Assembly (NCBI RefSeq): GCF_046025915.1
Contig: NZ_JAQQFR010000004.1
Coordinates: forward strand, 186,001 to 250,000
Direction: 5' to 3'
Length of the DNA: 64,000 bases
Origin: Herbaspirillum rhizosphaerae_A
GTDB lineage: Bacteria > Pseudomonadota > Gammaproteobacteria > Burkholderiales > Burkholderiaceae_D
This document shows positions 24,786 through 32,829 of the stretch, in pieces. Below the pieces are notes generated by a model. It was not told where the DNA came from. It saw only the letters and a list, made by a program, of their open reading frames with translations, and searched no databases. Made by a program: the position numbers and the translations under genes. Positions within the stretch are counted from its first letter, which is position 1. Each line of letters opens with the position of its first letter.

Positions 24786-25973
24786 TTACTTGGCCGGATC
24801 CTTGACGTTGTCGTAACGGTCGATTTCGGTCGCGACATATTTGCCGTTCTGTTTGTCGATGCGGCGGATATAGATGGTCTGCACGATGTCGTTGGTCTTT
24901 TCATCAATGGCGACAGTGCCGCGCGGGCTGGTCGCGCTGTAGCCTTTGACGGCATTCATGAAGGTCGCCCCGTCGGTGTTGCCGTTGGTCTTGGTGAGCG
25001 TTTTGGCGATCAAGGTCATGGCGTCATAGGCGGAGACTGAAAGAAAGTTCGGCTTGAAGCGGCCGCCGACAGTTTGTGAAAACGCTTCCAGGAATTTGGC
25101 ATTGTCGGCACCCGGGCGCGAGAACGAATAGAAGCCGGCCGTATAGATGCCGAGCATCGAATCGCCACCCATGCTTAAGACATCTTCGTCAGCCCAGCCT
25201 TCGCCGCCGAGGAAGCGGATGCCGGCCTTGTCGAGGCCCTTTTCCTTGTACGCCTTGATGAACGACACCATCGGCTGGCCGTTGGGCAGGAACACGTGGA
25301 TTGCATCCGGCTTCTCGTCCTTGATGCGTTGCAGATAGGCGCTGTAATCGACCGTGGTCAGCGGCACGCGCACCGAGCTGGTCACGGTGCCGCCCAATGC
25401 GGTGAAGGTCTTCGTGAACCAGGTGTCGGCATCCAGTCCCGGCGCATAGTCGGAGACGATCGAGAACACGCGGCGAGAGCCGGTTTTATAGGCCCACTCA
25501 GCCAGCGGCTTGACCGATTGCGCGATGGTGTAGGAAGTGCGCGTGATGTAGGGCGACTTGGTGGTCACTGCCGACGAGGCGGCGTTCATGACGACCATCG
25601 GCTTCTTCGCTTTATCAACCACGGCGGCGACCGCCATCGCGTTGGGCGTGAAGACAAAGCCGGTGATGATGTCGACGTTGTCACGGCTGATCAGTTCGGT
25701 GGCCAGACGTTTGGCGACGTCGGCTTGTGGGCCGGTGTCGTCTTTGTAGATGATTTGCAGTTTCTTGCCGGCCACGATGTCGCCATGCAGGCGCAGATAA
25801 GTGTCGATGCCGGCTTTCATTTGTTCGCCGCTTTGTGCTGCGACACCGGTCAGCGAGGTAATGACGCCGATGCGGATGGTATTGGTCTGGTCAGCGGCAG
25901 CGCTCGTGTTGGAAGTGGCGCTGAATGCCAGGCTCAAGGCAAGGCCGCACAGCGCACGCTTGAATTGTTGCAT
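24786..25973 (-). CDS. Liv-type periplasmic binding protein of the left Rieske module
   Basis: A 395-residue Peripla_BP_6 protein with a signal peptide ending near ...TSAAA (residue 27). ATG 25,973 follows AGGAGACTTCAAC. It shares long blocks with the orphan proteins at 11,216 and 30,239. It is the first gene of a unit that continues into the Rieske oxygenase and reductase genes and has no permease genes. It is divergent from a LysR gene, with a LysR-type palindrome between them. Confidence 0.88.
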   Translation of the reverse strand: MQQFKRALCGLALSLAFSATSNTSAAADQTNTIRIGVITSLTGVAAQSGEQMKAGIDTYLRLHGDIVAGKKLQIIYKDDTGPQADVAKRLATELISRDNVDIITGFVFTPNAMAVAAVVDKAKKPMVVMNAASSAVTTKSPYITRTSYTIAQSVKPLAEWAYKTGSRRVFSIVSDYAPGLDADTWFTKTFTALGGTVTSSVRVPLTTVDYSAYLQRIKDEKPDAIHVFLPNGQPMVSFIKAYKEKGLDKAGIRFLGGEGWADEDVLSMGGDSMLGIYTAGFYSFSRPGADNAKFLEAFSQTVGGRFKPNFLSVSAYDAMTLIAKTLTKTNGNTDGATFMNAVKGYSATSPRGTVAIDEKTNDIVQTIYIRRIDKQNGKYVATEIDRYDNVKDPAK

Positions 25974-26132
25974 GTTGAAGTCTCCTGTCGTTGCTTGTAA
26001 TTGTTTATAGTTGTTATCCCGCATGTCGTTGCATGCGGCGCCCGGCTTATATGTTGAACTTGTGTTCAGGCCGGTTGAGGAGGATCATACCGAAGCGAAA
26101 TTATTTGAAAATAGAATTTTCTGCATAATATT

Positions 26133-26149
26133 TATTCGACTTTCGAATA
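26133..26149. promoter_or_regulatory. LysR-type operator (17-bp perfect palindrome)
   Basis: TATTCGA-CTT-TCGAATA is a perfect palindrome and contains the T-N11-A core expected for LysR-family binding. It sits 59 bases before the LysR ATG and 160 bases before the divergent binding-protein start, in a 234-base intergenic region. It is the likely site of autoregulation and of activation of the Rieske module. Confidence 0.7.
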
Positions 26150-26207
26150 GATGGCGCGTGATGAACGCGAGCACAACGCAAGAAAAAATCGCCAGCATGG
26201 AGACCGC

Positions 26208-27110
26208 ATGGCCAACTTCGATATGAACCTCTTGCCGATTGCCCTGGCGATCTTCGAGGAGCGCAGCGTCAGCGCCGCCGCACGCAAGCTCAATATGAGC
26301 CAGCCCGCCGTCAGCATCGCGCTGAACAAGCTGCGCACGGCGCTGAGTGATCCTTTGTTCGTGCGTACTTCACACGGCATGGAACCGACACCGCGCGCGG
26401 TGACGCTGATCAGTCCGACGCGCGACATCCTGCAGCGCATCCATACCGACGTACTGGCGAGCGAAGTATTCAATCCGGCGACGACCAGCCGCAAGTTCAC
26501 AATTGCCTTGTCGGATATCGGTGAGATGACCTTCCTGCCGAAGGTGCTGGATCGCTTTCAGCGCGATGCGCCGGGCGCGTCGGTGGCCTCGGTATCGATG
26601 ACGCCGCTTGAATTGAACGTAGCGCTGGAGAATGGAGAAGTGGATCTGGCGGTGGGATATTTCCCCGATCTGAAGAACCGCAATCTGTTTCAGCAGCGCC
26701 TGTTTTCACATGACTTCATCTGCCTGCTGCGGGCCGATCATCCCATTCGTTCGCGCAAGATTTCGATGGAGCAGTTCTTGAAGCTGGGGCATGCGGTGAT
26801 CAAGGCGGAAGGGCGCAGCCAGGAGCTGTTCGAACAATTGCTGATCAAGAAGAAGATCCAGCGCCGCATCGTGCTGTCGACACCACACTTCATGTCGATT
26901 CCTTTTCTGATCGCATCATCCGATCTGGTGGTGACGGTGCCGCGCGCCGTGGGAGCGTCGTTTGCGCAGTTCTCCAACATCCGGCTGGTGGAACCGCCGC
27001 TGGAGATCCCGACCTTCGATCTGCGCCAGCACTGGCATCGCAAGTATCACAAGGATGGCGCCAACGTCTGGCTGCGAACAATTCTGGCCGAGATGTTTTC
27101 CGGCGATTGA
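26208..27110 (+). CDS. LysR-family regulator of the left Rieske module
   Basis: A 300-residue LysR regulator. The HTH is near residues 14-45 (ALAIFEERSVSAAARKLNMSQPAVSIALNKLR), followed by a substrate-binding domain of the NahR/LinR-like subgroup (NxDMNLLP N-terminus, PLFVRTSHGMEPT). The start at 26,208 is preferred over upstream in-frame codons because GGAG precedes it by five bases and MANFDMNLL is a typical N-terminus. It is divergent from the binding-protein/Rieske/reductase genes and probably activates them in response to the aromatic substrate. Confidence 0.88.
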   Translation: MANFDMNLLPIALAIFEERSVSAAARKLNMSQPAVSIALNKLRTALSDPLFVRTSHGMEPTPRAVTLISPTRDILQRIHTDVLASEVFNPATTSRKFTIALSDIGEMTFLPKVLDRFQRDAPGASVASVSMTPLELNVALENGEVDLAVGYFPDLKNRNLFQQRLFSHDFICLLRADHPIRSRKISMEQFLKLGHAVIKAEGRSQELFEQLLIKKKIQRRIVLSTPHFMSIPFLIASSDLVVTVPRAVGASFAQFSNIRLVEPPLEIPTFDLRQHWHRKYHKDGANVWLRTILAEMFSGD

Positions 27111-27120
27111 CGTAGAGAGG

Positions 27121-27648
27121 CTATTCGTTATCGCTGACGACAGGTTTGATGCTGGCCAGCGGCGCACGGCTTTCGGTATTGTTGCCGCGCACCAGTTTGT
27201 CGAGCAGGTGCATGAACTGCTCCTGCTCGTCCGCTTCCAGCGGTGACAGCAATCGTTTGCGCAGACGCTGCGCTGCCGGGATCAGATCGCTCAGCATTTG
27301 CTCGCCGGTTGGTGTGATGTTGAGCGCGCGCTGACGCCGGTTGTGCGGGATGACCTTGCGCACCAGCAAACCTTTTTCTTCCAGCCGGACACAGACGGTC
27401 GCGCCGGTCGAGGTATCGATGCCAACCAGTCCGGCCAGCGTCACCTGATCGATGCCGGGATGGTTCGACAGCGTGCGCAGAATCGCATATTGCACCGGTG
27501 TAATGTCACCACCCAGCTCATCCAGAAAGATCGATACCGAAATTTGTTGTGCACGCCGCAACAAGTGGCCGGGATGCTCATAGAGATCGATCAGCTGGCT
27601 CTCTTGCGCTGGCGTTTGTGCTTGTTGTGTTGTGCTTGGACGAGGCAT
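27121..27648 (-). CDS. MarR-family regulator, divergent from vanAB
   Basis: A 175-residue MarR regulator. The winged HTH spans about 55-120 (TPVQYAILRTLSNHPGIDQVTLAGLVGIDTST, then RxxxRAL wing). The ATG at 27,648 is chosen because upstream codons would add non-family sequence. It faces away from vanA across a 404-base region with two palindromes. VanR regulators are usually GntR type; a MarR repressor resembles those controlling hydroxycinnamate genes (FerR/CouR). It probably represses vanAB until an aromatic ligand or its CoA ester binds. Confidence 0.85.
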   Translation of the reverse strand: MPRPSTTQQAQTPAQESQLIDLYEHPGHLLRRAQQISVSIFLDELGGDITPVQYAILRTLSNHPGIDQVTLAGLVGIDTSTGATVCVRLEEKGLLVRKVIPHNRRQRALNITPTGEQMLSDLIPAAQRLRKRLLSPLEADEQEQFMHLLDKLVRGNNTESRAPLASIKPVVSDNE

Positions 27649-28052
27649 GGTTGTCGGTTTTGCAAAAGACGAATGATGAAGCTTTGTAGTGTATCCGCTG
27701 CGCTGTTGCGCCACGCATTTTTGATGCGATGCGCAATCAAAAATACAAAATAAATTCGAAATTGGGTTTACATCGCTGCGCAGTTGGAGGATACTTTTCT
27801 CAAACATTCAGTGTACTGAATATTAAATCGAAGAACAAAGCAGCAGAGACCCGACAGCCCCACAGACAGGCTGCGGAAGAAGAACACGGTAATTAATGCA
27901 CGCTTTTTTTGTGCCACGTAAGAAGTAAAAAATCGTCGATGTATTGGAGGCAGATTCCGCGCACTGATGCGCCTTCGTCCATGCATTGTCGCGCACCCAG
28001 GTTTCACGCATTCGCATCACCGAACAATGGAAGTTCCTGAGGAGGAGAAGAC
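27649..28052. promoter_or_regulatory. marR/vanA divergent promoter with two palindromes
   Basis: Two inverted repeats are seen: TTTTTGAT (27,718-27,725) paired with ATCAAAAA (27,736-27,743), and ATTCAGT-GT-ACTGAAT at 27,806-27,821, a 16-bp palindrome of the size MarR dimers bind. The second lies about 160 bases upstream of the regulator start and 230 bases upstream of vanA. No gene is found in this gap. Confidence 0.6.
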
Positions 28053-29111
28053 ATGTTTCCAAAAAACACCTGGTACGTCGCCTGTACCCCTGACGAAATC
28101 GCCGACAAGCCATTGGGCCGTCAAATCTGTGGCGAGAAGATCGTGTTCTATCGCGGCGCCGGAGGCAAGGTCGCGGCAGTCGAAGACTTCTGCCCGCATC
28201 GCGGTGCGCCTTTGTCGCTAGGGTTTGTACGCGACGGTCAACTGGTATGCGGCTATCACGGGCTGGAGATGGGTTGCGACGGCAAGGTCATTAGCATGCC
28301 GGGTCAACGTGTGCGTGGCTTTCCATGCATCCGCAGCTTCCCGGTGGTGGAGCGTTACGGTTTCATCTGGGTCTGGCCCGGCGAAAAAGAATTGGCCGAC
28401 CCTGCGCACATCCATCATCTGGAATGGGCCGACAATCCCGAGTGGGCGTATGGCGGCGGCTTGTATCACATCAATTGCGAATACCGCCTGATGATCGACA
28501 ACCTGATGGATCTGACGCACGAAACCTATGTGCACGCGTCCAGCATCGGTCAGAAAGAAATCGACGAAGCGCCCGTCAACACCAGGACCGAAGGCGACGA
28601 AGTCATCACCAGCCGCTTCATGGAAAACATCATGGCGCCGCCGTTCTGGCGCATGGCGCTGCGTAGCAATGGTCTTGCCGACGATGTGCTGGTGGATCGC
28701 TGGCAGATCTGCCACTTCACACCGCCGAGCCACGTGATGATCGAAGTCGGCGTGGCGCATGCCGGCAAGGGCGGCTACAACGCCGATCCGAAATACAAGG
28801 CGTCCAGCATCGTGGTCGACTTCATCACGCCGGAAACTGAAACCTCGCATTGGTATTTCTGGGGCATGGCGCGCAACTTCAAACCGCAGGACGCAGAACT
28901 GACGGCAGCCATCCGCGAGGGTCAGGGCAAGATCTTCGGTGAGGATCGCGACATGCTGGAGATGCAACAACAGAACATTCTCAAGCATCCGGAGCGCAAA
29001 CTGCTGATGCTCAACATTGATGCCGGCGGCGTGCAGTCGCGCCGCTTGCTCGACAAGTGGATGACAAAGGAGAAAGAACAACCATCCTCCGTCACTGCCG
29101 ACGCTGCGTGA
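28053..29111 (+). CDS. vanA: Vanillate O-demethylase oxygenase subunit
   Basis: A 352-residue Rieske oxygenase. The N-terminus MFPKNTWYVACTPDEIADK is nearly that of Pseudomonas VanA. Rieske ligands are Cys47, His49, Cys66, His69; the iron site is D153, H156 and H161. It demethylates vanillate to protocatechuate and formaldehyde with VanB. A strong GAGGAGGAGAAGAC site precedes the ATG. vanB follows after 121 bases, then a binding-protein gene. It supplies protocatechuate to the pca operon that starts 4 kb downstream. Confidence 0.93.
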   Translation: MFPKNTWYVACTPDEIADKPLGRQICGEKIVFYRGAGGKVAAVEDFCPHRGAPLSLGFVRDGQLVCGYHGLEMGCDGKVISMPGQRVRGFPCIRSFPVVERYGFIWVWPGEKELADPAHIHHLEWADNPEWAYGGGLYHINCEYRLMIDNLMDLTHETYVHASSIGQKEIDEAPVNTRTEGDEVITSRFMENIMAPPFWRMALRSNGLADDVLVDRWQICHFTPPSHVMIEVGVAHAGKGGYNADPKYKASSIVVDFITPETETSHWYFWGMARNFKPQDAELTAAIREGQGKIFGEDRDMLEMQQQNILKHPERKLLMLNIDAGGVQSRRLLDKWMTKEKEQPSSVTADAA

Positions 29112-29232
29112 TCCAACGGTTCCATCGAATTGCGGAAGCGACCCGGGCGGTCGCTTCTGTCGTTGCCGTCGTTGCTATTGTTGGAATAGCCACGGCCGCA
29201 ACCAACATCAAAATGCATTAGCAGAGAACACC

Positions 29233-30189
29233 ATGAGCCAGTTACAAGTCAAAGTCATCAGCAAGACCGCGGAAGCCGAAGACATCGCCAGTTTCGAACT
29301 GGCCGGTATCGACGGCAAACCGATGCCTCCCTTCAGCGCCGGCTCGCACATCGACGTGCATATCCGCGACGGCCTGATTCGCCAGTATTCGCTGTGCAAT
29401 CCGCCGCACGAAAGCCATCGCTATCAGATCGGCGTGCTACGCGATGCCAAATCACGCGGCGGTTCAGTTGCCATGCACGGCGACATCAAGGTCGGCGATG
29501 TGCTGACCATCAGCGAACCACGCAATCACTTTCCACTGACGCAGGCCAAACGCACCTTACTGCTGGCCGGCGGCATCGGCGTCACACCCATCCTGTGCAT
29601 GGCCGAGCGCCTCGCCGCGACCGCTGCGGACTTCGCCATGCACTACTGCGCGCGTTCGCCGGAACGCACGGCTTTCCGCGACCGCATCGCCACCTCGGAT
29701 TTCGCAGACCGCGTGGTGTATCACTACGACAGCGGTGCCGATGAGCAAAAACTTAAACTGGCCGAGATGATCGCCACCCCGGATACTGACACGCATATTT
29801 ATGTCTGCGGCCCGGGCGGTTTCATCGATCATGTCGTCAACACGGCAAAGGACAAAGGCTGGCCGTCGGCACAGGTGCATCTGGAATACTTCGGCGCTGT
29901 GCCGGTGGAGACCGACGGCGACGCGCCCTTCGATGTCAAGATCGCCAGCAGTGGCCAGGTTTTTACGATTCCAGCTGGCGAGACCGTGATCAAAATCCTT
30001 GCTGACAACGGCGTCGATATTCCTGTCTCTTGCGAACAAGGCGTATGCGGCACCTGTCTCACGCGCGTGCTGGATGGTGTGCCGGACCACCGCGACTTGT
30101 ATCTGACTGATGAAGAACGCGCCGCCAACGATCAGTTCACCCCTTGCTGTTCCCGCGCCAAAAGCACCTTGCTGGTTCTGGATGTCTGA
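29233..30189 (+). CDS. vanB: Vanillate O-demethylase reductase subunit
   Basis: A 318-residue reductase of the VanB family with flavin-binding RQYSLCN (about 56-62), NAD-binding LLAGGIGVTPI, and a C-terminal 2Fe-2S domain with Cys267, Cys272, Cys275 and Cys305. It transfers electrons from NADH to VanA. The gene is between vanA and a binding-protein gene on the same strand. Confidence 0.92.
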   Translation: MSQLQVKVISKTAEAEDIASFELAGIDGKPMPPFSAGSHIDVHIRDGLIRQYSLCNPPHESHRYQIGVLRDAKSRGGSVAMHGDIKVGDVLTISEPRNHFPLTQAKRTLLLAGGIGVTPILCMAERLAATAADFAMHYCARSPERTAFRDRIATSDFADRVVYHYDSGADEQKLKLAEMIATPDTDTHIYVCGPGGFIDHVVNTAKDKGWPSAQVHLEYFGAVPVETDGDAPFDVKIASSGQVFTIPAGETVIKILADNGVDIPVSCEQGVCGTCLTRVLDGVPDHRDLYLTDEERAANDQFTPCCSRAKSTLLVLDV

Positions 30190-30238
30190 CCTGCTGGTTT
30201 GTTCGACCCATTTGATAACTAAAAAGAGAGAGACAAAA

Positions 30239-31438
30239 ATGCCCGATACCATCAATACCCAACGCCGCCAGATTTTGCTGGGCGGCACCGCCGCATTGGC
30301 AGCCGGCATGTTGCCGTTGTCTGCGTTTGCCGCCGGTTCTTCCGCCGATCCGATCAAGGTCGGCCTGATCGTGCCAATGTCCGGCCCATTCGCTTCGACT
30401 GGCCGTCAGATCGAAGCCGCCGTCAAGCTGTACCAGCAAAAGTACGGCGACACCGTGGCCGGCCGCAAAGTGGAAATTCTGCTGAAGGATGACGGCGGCC
30501 TTTCACCCGACGTCACCAAGCGCCTCGCGCAAGAACTGGTGGCGCGCGACAAGGTGCAGGTCCTGGCCGGCTTCGGCCTGACACCGCTGGCGCTGGCGGC
30601 TGCCCCCATTGCTACACAGGCCAAGGTGCCGATGATTGTCACTGCAGCGGCGACTTCCATCATCCCGCAGCGCTCACCGTACATCGTGCGCACCGGCTTC
30701 ACGCTGCCGCAGGTAACGGCGCCGCTGGCAAGCTGGGCCGCGAAGAACAAGATCAAAAGCGTCGTGACTTTTGTCAGTGACTACGGTCCCGGCATCGATG
30801 CTGAAAAAGTCTTCGTCAAGACCTTTACCGATGCCGGCGGCAAAGTTCTCGAAAGCTTGCGCGCACCATTGCGCAATCCCGACTACGCCCCTTTCCTGCA
30901 ACGCGTGAAAGACGCCAAGCCGGAAGCGCTGTTCGTCTTCGTGCCGTCGGGTGAAGGTGCGGCTGTCCTGAAACAATTTACCGAACGCGGTTTGGCCGCT
31001 GCCGGTATTCGCCTCATCTGCACCGGCGACGTCCTCGACGACGACCTGATGGCCAGCATCGGCACCGCCTCCAGCGGCGTGGTCAGCAGCCACCACTACT
31101 CGGCCGCACATCCATCTCCGCTGAACAAGGAATATGTCGACGGCATCGCCAAAGCCAACAAGGGCATGCGTGCCAACTTCCACTCGGTCGGTGGCTACGA
31201 TGGCATGCACCTGCTGTATGAAGCGCTCAAGAAAACCAATGGCGACACCGACGGCGAAAAGTTGCTGGCGGCAATGAAAGGCATGAGCTGGGAAAGCGTG
31301 CGCGGCCCGGTAACGCTCGACGCTGCAACACGCGACATGGTGCAAAACGTCTATATCCGCAAAGCCGAACAGCGTGGCAATGAGTACTACAACGTTGAAT
31401 TCGACAAGGTCGAGAACTTCAAGGATCCCGGCGTCTGA
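30239..31438 (+). CDS. Liv-type periplasmic binding protein of the vanAB module (Tat-type signal)
   Basis: A 399-residue Peripla_BP_6 protein. The N-terminus carries RRQILLGG followed by a hydrophobic core and ...SAFAA cleavage site, a twin-arginine (Tat) signal, unlike the Sec signals of its paralogues at 11,216 and 24,786. ATG 30,239 follows GAGAGAGAC. It lies 49 bases after vanB and is followed by a strong terminator; no permease genes are adjacent. Its likely ligand is vanillate or a related methoxybenzoate, inferred from context. Confidence 0.88.
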   Translation: MPDTINTQRRQILLGGTAALAAGMLPLSAFAAGSSADPIKVGLIVPMSGPFASTGRQIEAAVKLYQQKYGDTVAGRKVEILLKDDGGLSPDVTKRLAQELVARDKVQVLAGFGLTPLALAAAPIATQAKVPMIVTAAATSIIPQRSPYIVRTGFTLPQVTAPLASWAAKNKIKSVVTFVSDYGPGIDAEKVFVKTFTDAGGKVLESLRAPLRNPDYAPFLQRVKDAKPEALFVFVPSGEGAAVLKQFTERGLAAAGIRLICTGDVLDDDLMASIGTASSGVVSSHHYSAAHPSPLNKEYVDGIAKANKGMRANFHSVGGYDGMHLLYEALKKTNGDTDGEKLLAAMKGMSWESVRGPVTLDAATRDMVQNVYIRKAEQRGNEYYNVEFDKVENFKDPGV

Positions 31439-31452
31439 TCATCCTGCATCTC

Positions 31453-31493
31453 AAAAAAAAGCCTGGTTCGTGTCATGCGAACCAGGCTTTTTT
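31453..31493. terminator. Bidirectional terminator between the van and pca units
   Basis: A perfect ten-base stem, gcctggttcg (31,461-31,470) with cgaaccaggc (31,478-31,487), has an A run before it (31,453-31,460) and a T run after it (31,488-31,493). It can end transcription of the vanAB-binding protein unit on the plus strand and of the pcaHGB-CD operon on the minus strand. Confidence 0.9.
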
Positions 31494-31509
31494 AATCACG
31501 AACAGAGAT

Positions 31510-32772
31510 CTACAAGGTCTGAATAAAATCCGTCACCAACTCCGCAAACGCCCGCGGCTGTTCAACCGCACTCACATGCGAAGCATCCTTGATCACCGCT
31601 AACTTGGCGCCGCGAATGCCGCTGACCAAGGTTTCCGACATCGACAGCGGCGTACCCTGATCCAGCTCGCCGGCGATGACCAGCGTCGGCGCATTGATCT
31701 CACCCAGACGTGCTGTCGTATCGACTGTGCCGACGGCATTGCAGCAGCCGACATAACCGGCGGCGTCGGTGCTGGTCAGACGTTCACGGAAACGCGCCAC
31801 GGTAGACGCGTTCTCCGCGCGGAAACGATCGTGGAAATAGCGCCCCATGACCGCATCGGCAATGGTTTCGATACCCTGTTCGCGTACGGTGGAGATGCGT
31901 TGTTGCCAGGCCAGTTGTGCGGCTTCCGGATAGCTCGATGTCGTGTTGGCCAGCACCAGGGCGCGCACCAATGAGGGATGGCGCAAAGCCAGTTCCTGAC
32001 CAACCATGCCGCCCATGGACAGACCGATCCAGATCACAGGGCCGGTATCGAGGTCGCGCAACATCTGTGCGGCGTCGTCGGCCAGTTCAGCCATGCTGTA
32101 AAGACCGTCTGCCTTTTCCGAACTGCCGTGGCCGCGATGATCGTAAGCAATCACTTTGCAGTCGGCGGACAGCTGATTGGCCAGCGCATCCCACATCATC
32201 AGGTCGCAGCCGATGGCGTGGCTGAGCACGATGGTGTGGCGTGGCGCCTTGCCGTTGCGCGGTGTGCGCACGCTGTAGTGCAGCGACGGCGAACCGCTGC
32301 TGCGGCCTTCCTTGCCGATACCAGAATGGAAGGTGTCGGCCGGCTTCATCGGCGCCACCGTGTAACCAATCTGTTCGCCGACTTCGCGCAGGATCTGTTG
32401 CGCATGCGTGAATGCGGTGTTGCCTGCAGGGACGCCGGCGTAGATCGCTGACTGGATCAAGACTTCCTTCATCTCATCGGGCGTCAGGCGCGTGGCGGGA
32501 TCTCCCAGTAGGCCGGCACGCACGTGCAGCTCGAACTCTTCCCAGCGTCCCAGCGCGATGGTGATCGCCAGCACGATGATGCGGCGGGTCTTGTGATCAA
32601 GACCGGGACGGCCCCAGATTTCGTTCCAGGCGAAGCGCGTGATCAGGTTTTGAAATTCGGCGTTGAAATTGGTGGCGTTGCTCACCGACCGGTCTACCCA
32701 GGCATCGCCAAGGACGCTGCGGCGATTGCGCATGCCGCGTTCAAAATCGTGGTCGAGGGGATCGTAGCTCAT
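31510..32772 (-). CDS. Fused 4-carboxymuconolactone decarboxylase / 3-oxoadipate enol-lactonase
   Basis: A 420-residue bifunctional protein. Residues 1 to about 130 are a carboxymuconolactone decarboxylase domain (PcaC; WGRPGLDHKTRRIIVLAI, ELHVRAGL). A linker of about 35 residues leads to an alpha/beta-hydrolase enol-lactonase (PcaD; from about 165) with nucleophile Ser252 in GLSMGG, an Asp in AGELDQGT and His near 399 in DASHVS. It converts gamma-carboxymuconolactone to beta-ketoadipate in two steps. The order PcaC-PcaD is opposite to that described for actinobacterial PcaL. It is the last gene of the pcaHGB operon. Confidence 0.9.
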   Translation of the reverse strand: MSYDPLDHDFERGMRNRRSVLGDAWVDRSVSNATNFNAEFQNLITRFAWNEIWGRPGLDHKTRRIIVLAITIALGRWEEFELHVRAGLLGDPATRLTPDEMKEVLIQSAIYAGVPAGNTAFTHAQQILREVGEQIGYTVAPMKPADTFHSGIGKEGRSSGSPSLHYSVRTPRNGKAPRHTIVLSHAIGCDLMMWDALANQLSADCKVIAYDHRGHGSSEKADGLYSMAELADDAAQMLRDLDTGPVIWIGLSMGGMVGQELALRHPSLVRALVLANTTSSYPEAAQLAWQQRISTVREQGIETIADAVMGRYFHDRFRAENASTVARFRERLTSTDAAGYVGCCNAVGTVDTTARLGEINAPTLVIAGELDQGTPLSMSETLVSGIRGAKLAVIKDASHVSAVEQPRAFAELVTDFIQTL

Positions 32773-32829
32773 GGTTGTCTCTCGTTATGTGGTTATCTCG
32801 TGATGGAAATGGGATGGAAGGATGCCCAA

